DNA of 64,000 bases from Bos javanicus. Lineage: Eukaryota; Chordata; Mammalia; Artiodactyla; Bovidae. Position numbers and translations under genes: made by a program. This document shows, in pieces, positions 1 to 10,608 of this stretch. Numbering within the stretch: the stretch's first letter is position 1; each line of letters begins with the position of its first letter. The DNA is taken from positions 1 to 64,000 of the forward strand of contig NW_026893631.1 of assembly GCF_032452875.1 (NCBI RefSeq). Reading direction: 5' to 3'. Under the pieces are notes generated by a model. The model ran no database searches. It was not told where the DNA came from and saw only the letters and a program-made list of their open reading frames with translations.

Positions 1-750
1 GCTGATCAGCCACGTGATCACTTCGACGGCCAGCCATGGATCAGCGCCTTCAGTCACGTGATCACCGATGATAAACACGTGATCAGTGAACGACCAGCCA
101 CGTGATCACTGCATGCGAGTCAGGTGGTCAGTTCCTGATCAGCCACCGGATCAGTGCATGCACAGTCCCCTGATCATGCTGTCAGTCACTGATCACTGCC
201 TGATAAACACGTGATCAGTGCCCGAACAGCCACGTCATCAGTGCATGCGCAGTCACGTGATCAGTGCATGATAGCCACGTGATCAGTGCAGACAGTCCCA
301 TGATCAGCGCCTGTCAGTCACTGATCTTGCCTGATAAACACGTGATCAGTGCATGATGAGCCATGTGATCAGTGCCCGATCAGCCACGTCATCAGTGCAT
401 GCGCAGTCACGTCATCAGTGCATGATAGCCACGTGATCAGTGCATGCTCAGTCACGTGATCTGGACTTGATCAGCCACGTGATCAGTGCCTGCAGAGTCA
501 CGTGATCAGGGCCTGCTGAGCTGCGTGATTCCTGCCGGCTCATCTGCATGACAATTGCCATCTGAGCTGCGTGATTCCTGTCGGCTCATCTGCTTGACAA
601 TTGCCAGCTGAGCTGCGTGATTCCTGCCTGGTCACGTGCTTTGATTATTGCCAGTTGAGCAGCATGATTCGTCACTGCTGAGCTCCATGCTTATTGCCTG
701 CTGATTGCGTGGTTCGTGTCTGCTCAGCTCTTTGAGTATCGCCTCCTGAG
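1..750. repeat. Satellite segment, truncated at the window edge
   Basis: Satellite portion of a unit whose upstream LTR lies outside the window. By comparison with complete units the window begins about 60 bp after an LTR end. It is more divergent than its neighbours, for example CTTCGACGGCC near 30 and GCATGCGAGTCAGG near 112. It ends with five 46-bp repeats that run into the PBS at 751. Confidence 0.88.
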
Positions 751-1364
751 GTCCCTGTTCGGTCGCCACCTGCCGGGGACCAGCCCCAACTGATCCAGGG
801 TATTCGAAGGAGAGATGGCCTAGGCGACTATTTATATGCTAATCAGAGATGTCAAGAATAATAGTATGAGGAGAGCTCAGTAGGAATTCGGTGGAGAAAA
901 GAGACTGAGTAGCTTGGTTTACGCGGAAGACCAATCAAACTTCAAGACAAGAAGTTTGCACCACTTACGTAGGCCGCAGGCGCCTCTCGAATAGCGAAAG
1001 GTGCCTCACCCTAGACACCTTCTCGAGTGGGTCTTAGCAGCCCAGGCATAATTAGTAAGCGTGGTGGGTTCTGCGCTCCAGATGGAGACTCAGCTGGAAG
1101 TTAAAGGGAAGAATGACAAGGAACTTTATGAATTGGAGCTGTGTTAACTCTTTGACAGAGAGAGCGAGATGGTGGTGGGGGACAGCCCCCAGTGAAATCA
1201 GAGGTGAGAGCACAAAGCAATACAGTAGGCAGACTCCGGTTTTTTTGGGGGGAGATGCTCGAGAATATCCGGGTGGACTCCTGAGGCTCGATCCCGCATT
1301 TGCGTATGCCGAGCCTCCTTCCTCATGACCTTTGTCCAGAGTGGAATGCCTCCCCGGCTCGGCA
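751..1364 (-). mobile_element. PBS+LTR insert, copy 1 (divergent)
   Basis: Minus-strand LTR (771-1364, 594 bp) plus PBS (751-768). This is one of the most divergent copies. The outer end reads GGCTCGGCA, lacking two C of the terminal CCCGGCA. AATTC replaces AAAATTC near 885, and the segment near 1140 reads CTGTGTTAAC where others read CTGTAAGTTAAC. T/G tract T7G6. The following satellite segment (1365-1995) is 631 bp. Confidence 0.9.
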
Positions 1365-1995
1365 CATGATCAGTGCATGCTCAGTCACGATATCAGTGCC
1401 TGCTCAGCCAGGTGATCACTGACAGCACAGTCACGTGATCAGCGCCTCTCAGTCACGTGATCACCGTATGATAAACACGTGATCAGTGAACGACCAGCCA
1501 CGTGATCACTGCATGCGCGGTCAGGTGGTCAGTTCCTGATCAGCCACGTGATCAGTGCGTGCACAGTCCCCTGATCAGCGCCTGTCAGTCACTGATCACT
1601 GCCTGATAAACACGTGATCAGTGCCCGATCAGCCACGTCATCAGTGCATGCGCAGTCACGTCATCAGTGCATGATAGCCACGTGATCAGTGCATGCTCAG
1701 TCACGTGATCTGGACTTGATCAGCCACGTGATCAGTGCCTGCAGAGTCACGTGATCAGCCTGCTGAGCTGCGTGATTCCTGCCGGCTCATCTGCATGACA
1801 ATTGCCAGCTGAGCTGCGTGATTCCTGTCGCTCATCTGCTTGACAATTGCCAGCTGAGCTGCGTGATTCCTGCCTGGTCACGTGCTTGATTATTGCCAGT
1901 TGAGCAGCATGATTCGTCACTGCTGAGCTCCATGCTTATTGCCTGCTGATTGCGTGGTTCGTGTCTGCTCAGCTCTTTGAGTATTGCCTCCTGAG
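1365..1995. repeat. Shortened satellite segment (631 bp)
   Basis: About 160 bp shorter than the 791-bp reference. It has only one copy of the internal block that starts GCGTGCACAGTCCC; the long form has two (one with CCCCTGATC, one with CCCATGATC). It also reads GATCAGCCTGCTGAG where others have GATCAGGGCCTGCTGAG. Confidence 0.87.
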
Positions 1996-2613
1996 GTCCC
2001 TGTTCGTCGCCACCTGCCGGGACCAGCCCCAACTGATCCAGGGTATTCGAAGGAGAGATGGCCTAGGCGACTATTTATATGCTAATCAGAGATGTCAAGA
2101 ATAATAGTATGAGGAGAGCTCAGTAGGAAAATTCGGTGGAGAAAAGAGACTGAGTAGCTTGGTTTACGCGGAAGACCAATCAAACTTCAAGACAAGAAGT
2201 TTGCACCACTTACGTAGGCCGCAGGCGCCCTCTCGAATAGCGAAAGGTGCCTCACCCTAGACACCTTCTCGAGTGGGTCTTAGCAGCCCAGGCATAATTA
2301 GTAAGCGTGGTGGGTTCCGCGCTCCAGATGGAGACTCAGCTGGAAGTTAAAGGGAAGAATGACAAGGAACTTTATGAATTGGAGCTGTAAGTTAACTCTT
2401 TGACAGAGAGAGCGAGATGGTGGTGGGGGACAGCCCCCAGTGAAATCAGAGGTGAGAGCACAAAGCAATACAGTAGGCAGACTCCGGTTTTTTTGGGGGA
2501 GATGCTCGAGAATATCCGGGTGGACTCCTGAGGCTCGATCCCGCATTTGCGTATGCCGAGCCTCCTTCCTCATGACCTTTGTCCAGAGTGGAATGCCTCC
2601 CCGGCTCCCGGCA
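1996..2613 (-). mobile_element. PBS+LTR insert, copy 2
   Basis: LTR 2015-2613 (599 bp). The PBS is 17 nt because one base of TTCGGTCGCC is missing (TTCGTCGCC), and the LTR inner end reads TGCCGGGACC with one G fewer. T/G tract T7G5. The following satellite segment (2614-3551) is the longest in the array, 938 bp. Confidence 0.9.
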
Positions 2614-3551
2614 CATGATCAGTGCATGCTCAGTCACGATATCAGTGCCTGCTCAGCCACGTGATCACTGACGGCACAGTCAATTGATCAGCAGAGTGGA
2701 TCACCGTATGATAAACACGTGATCAGTGACCGACATGCAGCCACGTGATCACCGCATGCGGTCAGATCAGTGCATGATCAGCCACGTATCAGTGCCTGCT
2801 CAGCCACGTGATCACTGACGGCACAGTCACGTGATCAGCGCCTCTCAGTCACGTGATCACCGTATGATAAACACGTGATCAGTGAACGACCAGCCACGTG
2901 ATCACTGCATGCGCGGTCAGGTGGTCAGTTCCTGATCAGCCACCTGATCAGTGCGTGCACAGTCCCCTGATCAGCGCCTGTCAGTCACTGATCACTGCCT
3001 GATAAACACGTGATCAGTGCCCGAACAGCCACGTCATCAGTGCATGCGCAGTCACGTGATCAGTGCATGATAGCCACGTGATCAGTGCGTGCACAGTCCC
3101 ATGATCAGCGCCTGTCAGTCACTGATCATTGCCTGATAAACACGTGATCAGTGCATGATGAGCCATGTGATCAGTGCCCGATCAGCCACGTCATCAGTGC
3201 ATGCGCAGTCACGTCATCAGTGCATGATAGCCACGTGATCAGTGCATGCTCAGTCACGTGATCTGGACTTGATCAGCCACGTGATCAGTGCCTGCAGAGT
3301 CACGTGATCAGGGCCTGCTGAGCTGCGTGATTCCTGCCGGCTCATCTGCATGACAATTGCCAGCTGAGCTGCGTGATTCCTGTCGGCTCATCTGCTTGAC
3401 AATTGCCAGCTGAGCTGCGTGATTCCTGCCTGGTCACGTGCTTGATTATTGCCAGTTGAGCAGCATGATTCGTCACTGCTGAGCTCCATGCTTATTGCCT
3501 GCTGATTGCGTGGTTCGTGTCTGCTCAGCTCTTTGAGTATTGCCTCCTGAG
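2614..3551. repeat. Satellite segment with internal 147-bp duplication
   Basis: 147 bp longer than the reference. The stretch that begins ATCAGTGCCTGCTCAG occurs at 2641 and again at 2788. The first copy has degenerated (CAATTGATCAGCAGAGTGG near 2681, CCGCATGCGGTCAGATC near 2751), while the second matches other units. Apart from this the segment follows the long form. Confidence 0.88.
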
Positions 3552-4171
3552 GTCCCTGTTCGGTCGCCACCTGCCGGGGACCAGCCCCAACTGATCCAGG
3601 GTATTCGAAGGAGAGATGGCCTAGGCGACTATTTATATGCTAATCAGAGATGTCAAGAATAATAGTATGAGGAGAGCTCAGTAGGAAAATTCGGTGGAGA
3701 AAAGAGACTGAGTAGCTTGGTTTACGCGGAAGACCAATCAAACTTCAAGACAAGAAGTTTGCACCACTTACGTAGGCCGCAGGCGCCCTCTCGAATAGCG
3801 AAAGGTGCCTCACCCTAGACACCTTCTCGAGTGGGTCTTAGCAGCCCAGGCATAATTAGTAAGCGTGGTGGGTTCCGCGCTCCAGATGGAGACTCAGCTG
3901 GAAGTTAAAGGGAAGAATGACAAGGAACTTTATGAATTGGAGCTCTAAGTTAACTCTTTGACAGAGAGAGCGAGATGGTGGTGGGGGACAGCCCCCAGTG
4001 AAATCAGAGGTGAGAGCACAAAGCAATACAGTAGGCAGACTCCGGTTTTTTGGGGGGAGATGCTCGAGAATATCCGGGTGGACTCCTGAGGCTCGATCCC
4101 GCATTTGCGTATGCCGAGCCTCCTTCCTCATGACCTTTGTCCAGAGTGGAATGCCTCCCCGGCTCCCGGCA
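3552..4171 (-). mobile_element. PBS+LTR insert, copy 3
   Basis: LTR 3572-4171 (600 bp), T/G tract T6G6. Reads GAGCTCTAAG near 3941 where other copies read GAGCTGTAAG. Followed by a canonical 791-bp satellite segment (4172-4962). Confidence 0.92.
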
Positions 4172-4962
4172 CATGATCAGTGCATGCTCAGTCACGATAT
4201 CAGTGCCTGCTCAGCCACGTGATCACTGACGGCACAGTCACGTGATCAGCGCCTCTCAGTCACGTGATCACCGTATGATAAACACGTGATCAGTGAACGA
4301 CCAGCCACGTGATCACTGCATGCGCGGTCAGGTGGTCAGTTCCTGATCAGCCACCTGATCAGTGCGTGCACAGTCCCCTGATCAGCGCCTGTCAGTCACT
4401 GATCACTGCCTGATAAACACGTGATCAGTGCCCGAACAGCCACGTCATCAGTGCATGCGCAGTCACGTGATCAGTGCATGATAGCCACGTGATCAGTGCG
4501 TGCACAGTCCCATGATCAGCGCCTGTCAGTCACTGATCATTGCCTGATAAACACGTGATCAGTGCATGATGAGCCATGTGATCAGTGCCCGATCAGCCAC
4601 GTCATCAGTGCATGCGCAGTCACGTCATCAGTGCATGATAGCCACGTGATCAGTGCATGCTCAGTCACGTGATCTGGACTTGATCAGCCACGTGATCAGT
4701 GCCTGCAGAGTCACGTGATCAGGGCCTGCTGAGCTGCGTGATTCCTGCCGGCTCATCTGCATGACAATTGCCAGCTGAGCTGCGTGATTCCTGTCGGCTC
4801 ATCTGCTTGACAATTGCCAGCTGAGCTGCGTGATTCCTGCCTGGTCACGTGCTTGATTATTGCCAGTTGAGCAGCATGATTCGTCACTGCTGAGCTCCAT
4901 GCTTATTGCCTGCTGATTGCGTGGTTCGTGTCTGCTCAGCTCTTTGAGTATTGCCTCCTGAG
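4172..4962. repeat. Reference satellite segment (791 bp)
   Basis: Canonical satellite portion of a unit. The first roughly 550 bp are degenerate 22/23-bp repeats rich in CACGTG and TGATCA, with an internal imperfect duplication starting GCGTGCACAGTCCC at about 4364 and 4498. The last 239 bp (4724-4962) are five 46-bp repeats. I count 14 CACGTG hexamers in the matching segment of the next unit. Segments of this length recur after inserts 4-10, 12-18, 23, 28, 30, 31, 33, 34 and 40. Confidence 0.9.
4724..4962. repeat. 46-bp tandem repeat block (5 copies) preceding the insert
   Basis: Five diverged copies of a 46-bp unit. Each starts GCCAGCTGAG or GCCTGCTGA and ends with TTGACAATT, TTGATTATT or a variant. 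46 is twice 23, so this is a dimer-level derivative of the basic repeat. The block stops at CTGAGG, directly beside the PBS. The same block precedes every insert. A related block precedes each empty site at 48759, 51983 and 55415. Confidence 0.88.
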
Positions 4963-4980
4963 GTCCCTGTTCGGTCGCCA
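4963..4980 (-). other. Retroviral primer binding site, tRNA-Lys type
   Basis: Minus strand TGGCGACCGAACAGGGAC, 17 of 18 identical to the tRNA-Lys3 PBS (TGGCGCCCGAACAGGGAC). It lies two bases after the LTR 3' end, the normal position. The same 18 bases are found beside nearly every LTR in the window, for example at 751-768, 6375-6392 and 63541-63558. The satellite block CTCAGGAGG follows within one base of its end. Confidence 0.92.
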
Positions 4981-5040
4981 CCTGCCGGGGACCAGCCCCA
5001 ACTGATCCAGGGTATTCGAAGGAGAGATGGCCTAGGCGAC

Positions 5041-5048
5041 TATTTATA
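5041..5048 (-). promoter_or_regulatory. TATA-like box of the LTR (representative copy)
   Basis: TATAAATA on the minus strand, 58-65 bases from the LTR 3' end. It recurs at the same offset in every LTR whose 3' part is in the window. An inverted CCAAT (ATTGG on the minus strand, 5145-5149) lies about 100 bases upstream. If used, transcription would run minus-strand through a very short R/U5 and the PBS into the satellite. R+U5 would be only some 30-40 nt, which is short for a retrovirus, so the assignment is tentative. Confidence 0.5.
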
Positions 5049-6374
5049 TGCTAATCAGAGATGTCAAGAATAATAGTATGAGGAGAGCTCAGTAGGAAAA
5101 TTCGGTGGAGAAAAGAGACTGAGTAGCTTGGTTTACGCGGAAGACCAATCAAACTTCAAGACAAGAAGTTTGCACCACTTACGTAGGCCGCAGGCGCCCT
5201 CTCGAATAGCGAAAGGTGCCTCACCCTAGACACCTTCTCGAGTGGGTCTTAGCAGCCCAGGCATAATTAGTAAGCGTGGTGGGTTCCGCGCTCCAGATGG
5301 AGACTCAGCTGGAAGTTAAAGGGAAGAATGACAAGGAACTTTATGAATTGGAGCTGTAAGTTAACTCTTTGACAGAGAGAGCGAGATGGTGGTGGGGGAC
5401 AGCCCCCAGTGAAATCAGAGGTGAGAGCACAAAGCAATACAGTAGGCAGACTCCGGTTTTTTTGGGGGGAGATGCTCGAGAACATCCGGGTGGACTCCTG
5501 AGGCTCGATCCCGCATTTGCGTATGCCGAGCCTCCTTCCTCATGACCTTTGTCCAGAGTGGAATGCCTCCCCGGCTCCCGGCACATGATCAGTGCATGCT
5601 CAGTCACGATATCAGTGCCTGCTCAGCCACGTGATCACTGACGGCACAGTCACGTGATCAGCGCCTCTCAGTCACGTGATCACCGTATGATAAACACGTG
5701 ATCAGTGAACGACCAGCCACGTGATCACTGCATGCGCGGTCAGGTGGTCAGTTCCTGATCAGCCACCTGATCAGTGCGTGCACAGTCCCCTGATCAGCGC
5801 CTGTCAGTCACTGATCACTGCCTGATAAACACGTGATCAGTGCCCGAACAGCCACGTCATCAGTGCATGCGCAGTCACGTGATCAGTGCATGATAGCCAC
5901 GTGATCAGTGCGTGCACAGTCCCATGATCAGCGCCTGTCAGTCACTGATCATTGCCTGATAAACACGTGATCAGTGCATGATGAGCCATGTGATCAGTGC
6001 CCGATCAGCCACGTCATCAGTGCATGCGCAGTCACGTCATCAGTGCATGATAGCCACGTGATCAGTGCATGCTCAGTCACGTGATCTGGACTTGACCAGC
6101 CACGTGATCAGTGCCTGCAGAGTCACGTGATCAGGGCCTGCTGAGCTGCGTGATTCCTGCCGGCTCATCTGCATGACAATTGCCAGCTGAGCTGCGTGAT
6201 TCCTGTCGGCTCATCTGCTTGACAATTGCCAGCTGAGCTGCGTGATTCCTGCCTGGTCACGTGCTTGATTATTGCCAGTTGAGCAGCATGATTCGTCACT
6301 GCTGAGCTCCATGCTTATTGCCTGCTGATTGCGTGGTTCGTGTCTGCTCAGCTCTTTGAGTATTGCCTCCTGAG

Positions 6375-6994
6375 GTCCCTGTTCGGTCGCCACCTGCCGG
6401 GGACCAGCCCCAACTGATCCAGGGTATTCGAAGGAGAGATGGCCTAGGCGACTATTTATATGCTAATCAGAGATGTCAAGAATAATAGTATGAGGAGAGC
6501 TCAGTAGGAAAATTCGGTGGAGAAAAGAGACTGAGTAGCTTGGTTTACGCGGAAGACCAATCAAACTTCAAGACAAGAAGTTTGCACCACTTACGTAGGC
6601 CGCAGGCGCCCTCTCGAATAGCCAAAGGTGCCTCACCCTAGACACCTTCTCGAGTGGGTCTTAGCAGCCCAGGCATAATTAGTAAGCGTGGTGGGTTCCG
6701 CGCTCCAGATGGAGACTCAGCTGGAAGTTAAAGGGAAGAATGACAAGGAACTTTATGAATTGGAGCTGTAAGTTAACTCTTTGACAGAGAGAGCGAGATG
6801 GTGGTGGGGGACAGCCCCCAGTGAAATCAGAGGTGAGAGCACAAAGCAATACAGTAGGCAGACTCCGGTTTTTTTGGGGGAGATGCTCGAGAATATCCGG
6901 GTGGACTCCTGAGGCTCGATCCCGCATTTGCGTATGCCGAGCCTCCTTCCTCATGACCTTTGTCCAGAGTGGAATGCCTCCCCGGCTCCCGGCA
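6375..6994 (-). mobile_element. PBS+LTR insert, copy 5
   Basis: LTR 6395-6994 (600 bp), T/G tract T7G5. Private change ATAGCCAAAGG near 6618 (others ATAGCGAAAGG). Followed by a 791-bp satellite (6995-7785). Confidence 0.92.
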
Positions 6995-7785
6995 CATGAT
7001 CAGTGCATGCTCAGTCACGATATCAGTGCCTGCTCAGCCACGTGATCACTGACGGCACAGTCACGTGATCAGCGCCTCTCAGTCACGTGATCACCGTATG
7101 ATAAACACGTGATCAGTGAACGACCAGCCACGTGATCACTGCATGCGCGGTCAGGTGGTCAGTTCCTGATCAGCCACCTGATCAGTGCGTGCACAGTCCC
7201 CTGATCAGCGCCTGTCAGTCACTGATCACTGCCTGATAAACACGTGATCAGTGCCCGAACAGCCACGTCATCAGTGCATGCGCAGTCACGTGATCAGTGC
7301 ATGATAGCCACGTGATCAGTGCGTGCACAGTCCCATGATCAGCGCCTGTCAGTCACTGATCATTGCCTGATAAACACGTGATCAGTGCATGATGAGCCAT
7401 GTGATCAGTGCCCGATCAGCCACGTCATCAGTGCATGCGCAGTCACGTCATCAGTGCATGATAGCCACGTGATCAGTGCATGCTCAGTCACGTGATCTGG
7501 ACTTGATCAGCCACGTGATCAGTGCCTGCAGAGTCACGTGATCAGGGCCTGCTGAGCTGCGTGATTCCTGCCGGCTCATCTGCATGACAATTGCCAGCTG
7601 AGCTGCGTGATTCCTGTCGGCTCATCTGCTTGACAATTGCCAGCTGAGCTGCGTGATTCCTGCCTGGTCACGTGCTTGATTATTGCCAGTTGAGCAGCAT
7701 GATTCGTCACTGCTGAGCTCCATGCTTATTGCCTGCTGATTGCGTGGTTCGTGTCTGCTCAGCTCTTTGAGTATTGCCTCCTGAG

Positions 7786-8405
7786 GTCCCTGTTCGGTCG
7801 CCACCTGCCGGGGACCAGCCCCAACTGATCCAGGGTATTCGAAGGAGAGATGGCCTAGGCGACTATTTATATGCTAATCAGAGATGTCAAGAATAATAGT
7901 ATGAGGAGAGCTCAGTAGGAAAATTCGGTGGAGAAAAGAGACTGAGTAGCTTGGTTTACGCGGAAGACCAATCAAACTTCAAGACAAGAAGTTTGCACCA
8001 CTTACGTAGGCCGCAGGCGCCTCTCGAATAGCGAAAGGTGCCTCACCCTAGACACCTTCTCGAGTGGGTCTTAGCAGCCCAGGCATAATTAGTAAGCGTG
8101 GTGGGTTCCGCGCTCCAGATGGAGACTCAGCTGGAAGTTAAAGGGAAGAATGACAAGGAACTTTATGAATTGGAGCTGTAAGTTAACTCTTTGACAGAGA
8201 GAGCGAGATGGTGGTGGGGGACAGCCCCCAGTGAAATCAGAGGTGAGAGCACAAAGCAATACAGTAGGCAGACTCCGGTTTTTTTGGGGGGAGATGCTCG
8301 AGAATATCCGGGTGGACTCCTGAGGCTCGATCCCGCATTTGCGTATGCCGAGCCTCCTTCCTCATGACCTTTGTCCAGAGTGGAATGCCTCCCCGGCTCC
8401 CGGCA
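7786..8405 (-). mobile_element. PBS+LTR insert, copy 6
   Basis: LTR 7806-8405 (600 bp), T/G tract T7G6. One C is missing in GCGCCTCTCG near 8018, a change shared only with copy 1. Followed by a 791-bp satellite (8406-9196). Confidence 0.92.
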
Positions 8406-9196
8406 CATGATCAGTGCATGCTCAGTCACGATATCAGTGCCTGCTCAGCCACGTGATCACTGACGGCACAGTCACGTGATCAGCGCCTCTCAGTCACGTG
8501 ATCACCGTATGATAAACACGTGATCAGTGAACGACCAGCCACGTGATCACTGCATGCGCGGTCAGGTGGTCAGTTCCTGATCAGCCACCTGATCAGTGCG
8601 TGCACAGTCCCCTGATCAGCGCCTGTCAGTCACTGATCACTGCCTGATAAACACGTGATCAGTGCCCGAACAGCCACGTCATCAGTGCATGCGCAGTCAC
8701 GTGATCAGTGCATGATAGCCACGTGATCAGTGCGTGCACAGTCCCATGATCAGCGCCTGTCAGTCACTGATCATTGCCTGATAAACACGTGATCAGTGCA
8801 TGATGAGCCATGTGATCAGTGCCCGATCAGCCACGTCATCAGTGCATGCGCAGTCACGTCATCAGTGCATGATAGCCACGTGATCAGTGCATGCTCAGTC
8901 ACGTGATCTGGACTTGATCAGCCACGTGATCAGTGCCTGCAGAGTCACGTGATCAGGGCCTGCTGAGCTGCGTGATTCCTGCCGGCTCATCTGCATGACA
9001 ATTGCCAGCTGAGCTGCGTGATTCCTGTCGGCTCATCTGCTTGACAATTGCCAGCTGAGCTGCGTGATTCCTGCCTGGTCACGTGCTTGATTATTGCCAG
9101 TTGAGCAGCATGATTCGTCACTGCTGAGCTCCATGCTTATTGCCTGCTGATTGCGTGGTTCGTGTCTGCTCAGCTCTTTGAGTATTGCCTCCTGAG

Positions 9197-9817
9197 GTCC
9201 CTGTTCGGTCGCCACCTGCCGGGGACCAGCCCCAACTGATCCAGGGTATTCGAAGGAGAGATGGCCTAGGCGACTATTTATATGCTAATCAGAGATGTCA
9301 AGAATAATAGTATGAGGAGAGCTCAGTAGGAAAATTCGGTGGAGAAAAGAGACTGAGTAGCTTGGTTTACGCGGAAGACCAATCAAACTTCAAGACAAGA
9401 AGTTTGCACCACTTACGTAGGCCGCAGGCGCCCTCTCGAATAGCGAAAGGTGCCTCACCCTAGACACCTTCTCGAGTGGGTCTTAGCAGCCCAGGCATAA
9501 TTAGTAAGCGTGGTGGGTTCCGCGCTCCAGATGGAGACTCAGCTGGAAGTTAAAGGGAAGAATGACAAGGAACTTTATGAATTGGAGCTGTAAGTTAACT
9601 CTTTGACAGAGAGAGCGAGATGGTGGTGGGGGACAGCCCCCAGTGAAATCAGAGGTGAGAGCACAAAGCAATACAGTAGGCAGACTCCGGTTTTTTTGGG
9701 GGGAGATGCTCGAGAATATCCGGGTGGACTCCTGAGGCTCGATCCCGCATTTGCGTATGCCGAGCCTCCTTCCTCATGACCTTTGTCCAGAGTGGAATGC
9801 CTCCCCGGCTCCCGGCA
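9197..9817 (-). mobile_element. PBS+LTR insert, copy 7
   Basis: LTR 9217-9817 (601 bp), T/G tract T7G6, consensus-like. Followed by a 791-bp satellite (9818-10608). Confidence 0.92.
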
Positions 9818-10608
9818 CATGATCAGTGCATGCTCAGTCACGATATCAGTGCCTGCTCAGCCACGTGATCACTGACGGCACAGTCACGTGATCAGCGCCT
9901 CTCAGTCACGTGATCACCGTATGATAAACACGTGATCAGTGAACGACCAGCCACGTGATCACTGCATGCGCGGTCAGGTGGTCAGTTCCTGATCAGCCAC
10001 CTGATCAGTGCGTGCACAGTCCCCTGATCAGCGCCTGTCAGTCACTGATCACTGCCTGATAAACACGTGATCAGTGCCCGAACAGCCACGTCATCAGTGC
10101 ATGCGCAGTCACGTGATCAGTGCATGATAGCCACGTGATCAGTGCGTGCACAGTCCCATGATCAGCGCCTGTCAGTCACTGATCATTGCCTGATAAACAC
10201 GTGATCAGTGCATGATGAGCCATGTGATCAGTGCCCGATCAGCCACGTCATCAGTGCATGCGCAGTCACGTCATCAGTGCATGATAGCCACGTGATCAGT
10301 GCATGCTCAGTCACGTGATCTGGACTTGATCAGCCACGTGATCAGTGCCTGCAGAGTCACGTGATCAGGGCCTGCTGAGCTGCGTGATTCCTGCCGGCTC
10401 ATCTGCATGACAATTGCCAGCTGAGCTGCGTGATTCCTGTCGGCTCATCTGCTTGACAATTGCCAGCTGAGCTGCGTGATTCCTGCCTGGTCACGTGCTT
10501 GATTATTGCCAGTTGAGCAGCATGATTCGTCACTGCTGAGCTCCATGCTTATTGCCTGCTGATTGCGTGGTTCGTGTCTGCTCAGCTCTTTGAGTATTGC
10601 CTCCTGAG

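Larger units (their letters stand above)
4963..5583 (-). mobile_element. PBS+LTR insert, copy 4 (reference description)
   Basis: On the minus strand the element begins at 5583 with TGCCGGGAGCC and the LTR ends at 4983 with GTCCCCGGCA (601 bp; 7-bp terminal inverted repeat TGCCGGG/CCCGGCA). Two bases (GG) and the PBS (4980-4963) follow. Class II (ERVK-like) affiliation is inferred from the tRNA-Lys PBS; the family is probably the bovine LTR family I recall as BTLTR1. No coding retroviral sequence follows; satellite resumes at once. It lacks a second LTR, a polypurine tract before U3 and a target-site duplication, so it is not a normal solo LTR or provirus. T/G tract T7G6; this copy reads GAACATCC for GAATATCC. 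The following satellite (5584-6374) is 791 bp. Confidence 0.9.

Noticed and set aside
2440..2664. Plus-strand frame of 74 residues starting in the LTR.
   Set aside because: Antisense to the LTR, present only in copies with certain homopolymer lengths, and ends in satellite repeats. Chance frame.
3388..3570. A minus-strand frame of 60 residues repeated once per unit across most of the window.
   Set aside because: It lies across the PBS and the 46-bp satellite repeats, opens on a GTG or similar non-ATG codon, has no recognisable domain, and simply recurs with the repeat period. Identity between copies reflects DNA homogenisation, not selection on protein.
5351..5362. Splice-donor-like CTGTAAGTT on the plus strand of the LTR.
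   Set aside because: The GT and following bases fit a donor, but it is antisense to the LTR, has no paired acceptor or coding exon, and is altered in copies 1 and 3. A chance match is more likely.
4963..5583. Ordinary solo LTR formed by LTR-LTR recombination.
   Set aside because: A solo LTR would end at TG...CA with a target-site duplication and would not retain a PBS. Here the PBS is present and no duplication is visible.
4983..5583. CENP-B box in the unit.
   Set aside because: I looked for the core TTCG-4N-A-2N-CGGG on both strands in the LTR and satellite parts. Only partial matches appear (for example around TATTCGAAGGAGAG and CCCGCATTTGCG), none with all core bases.
5341..5607. Minus-strand frames of 63-112 residues across the LTR and its satellite edge.
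   Set aside because: Which frame is open depends on the T/G homopolymer length in each copy, and the frame crosses the LTR boundary into satellite. This is not expected of a real gene, and there is no similarity to retroviral proteins that I can recognise.
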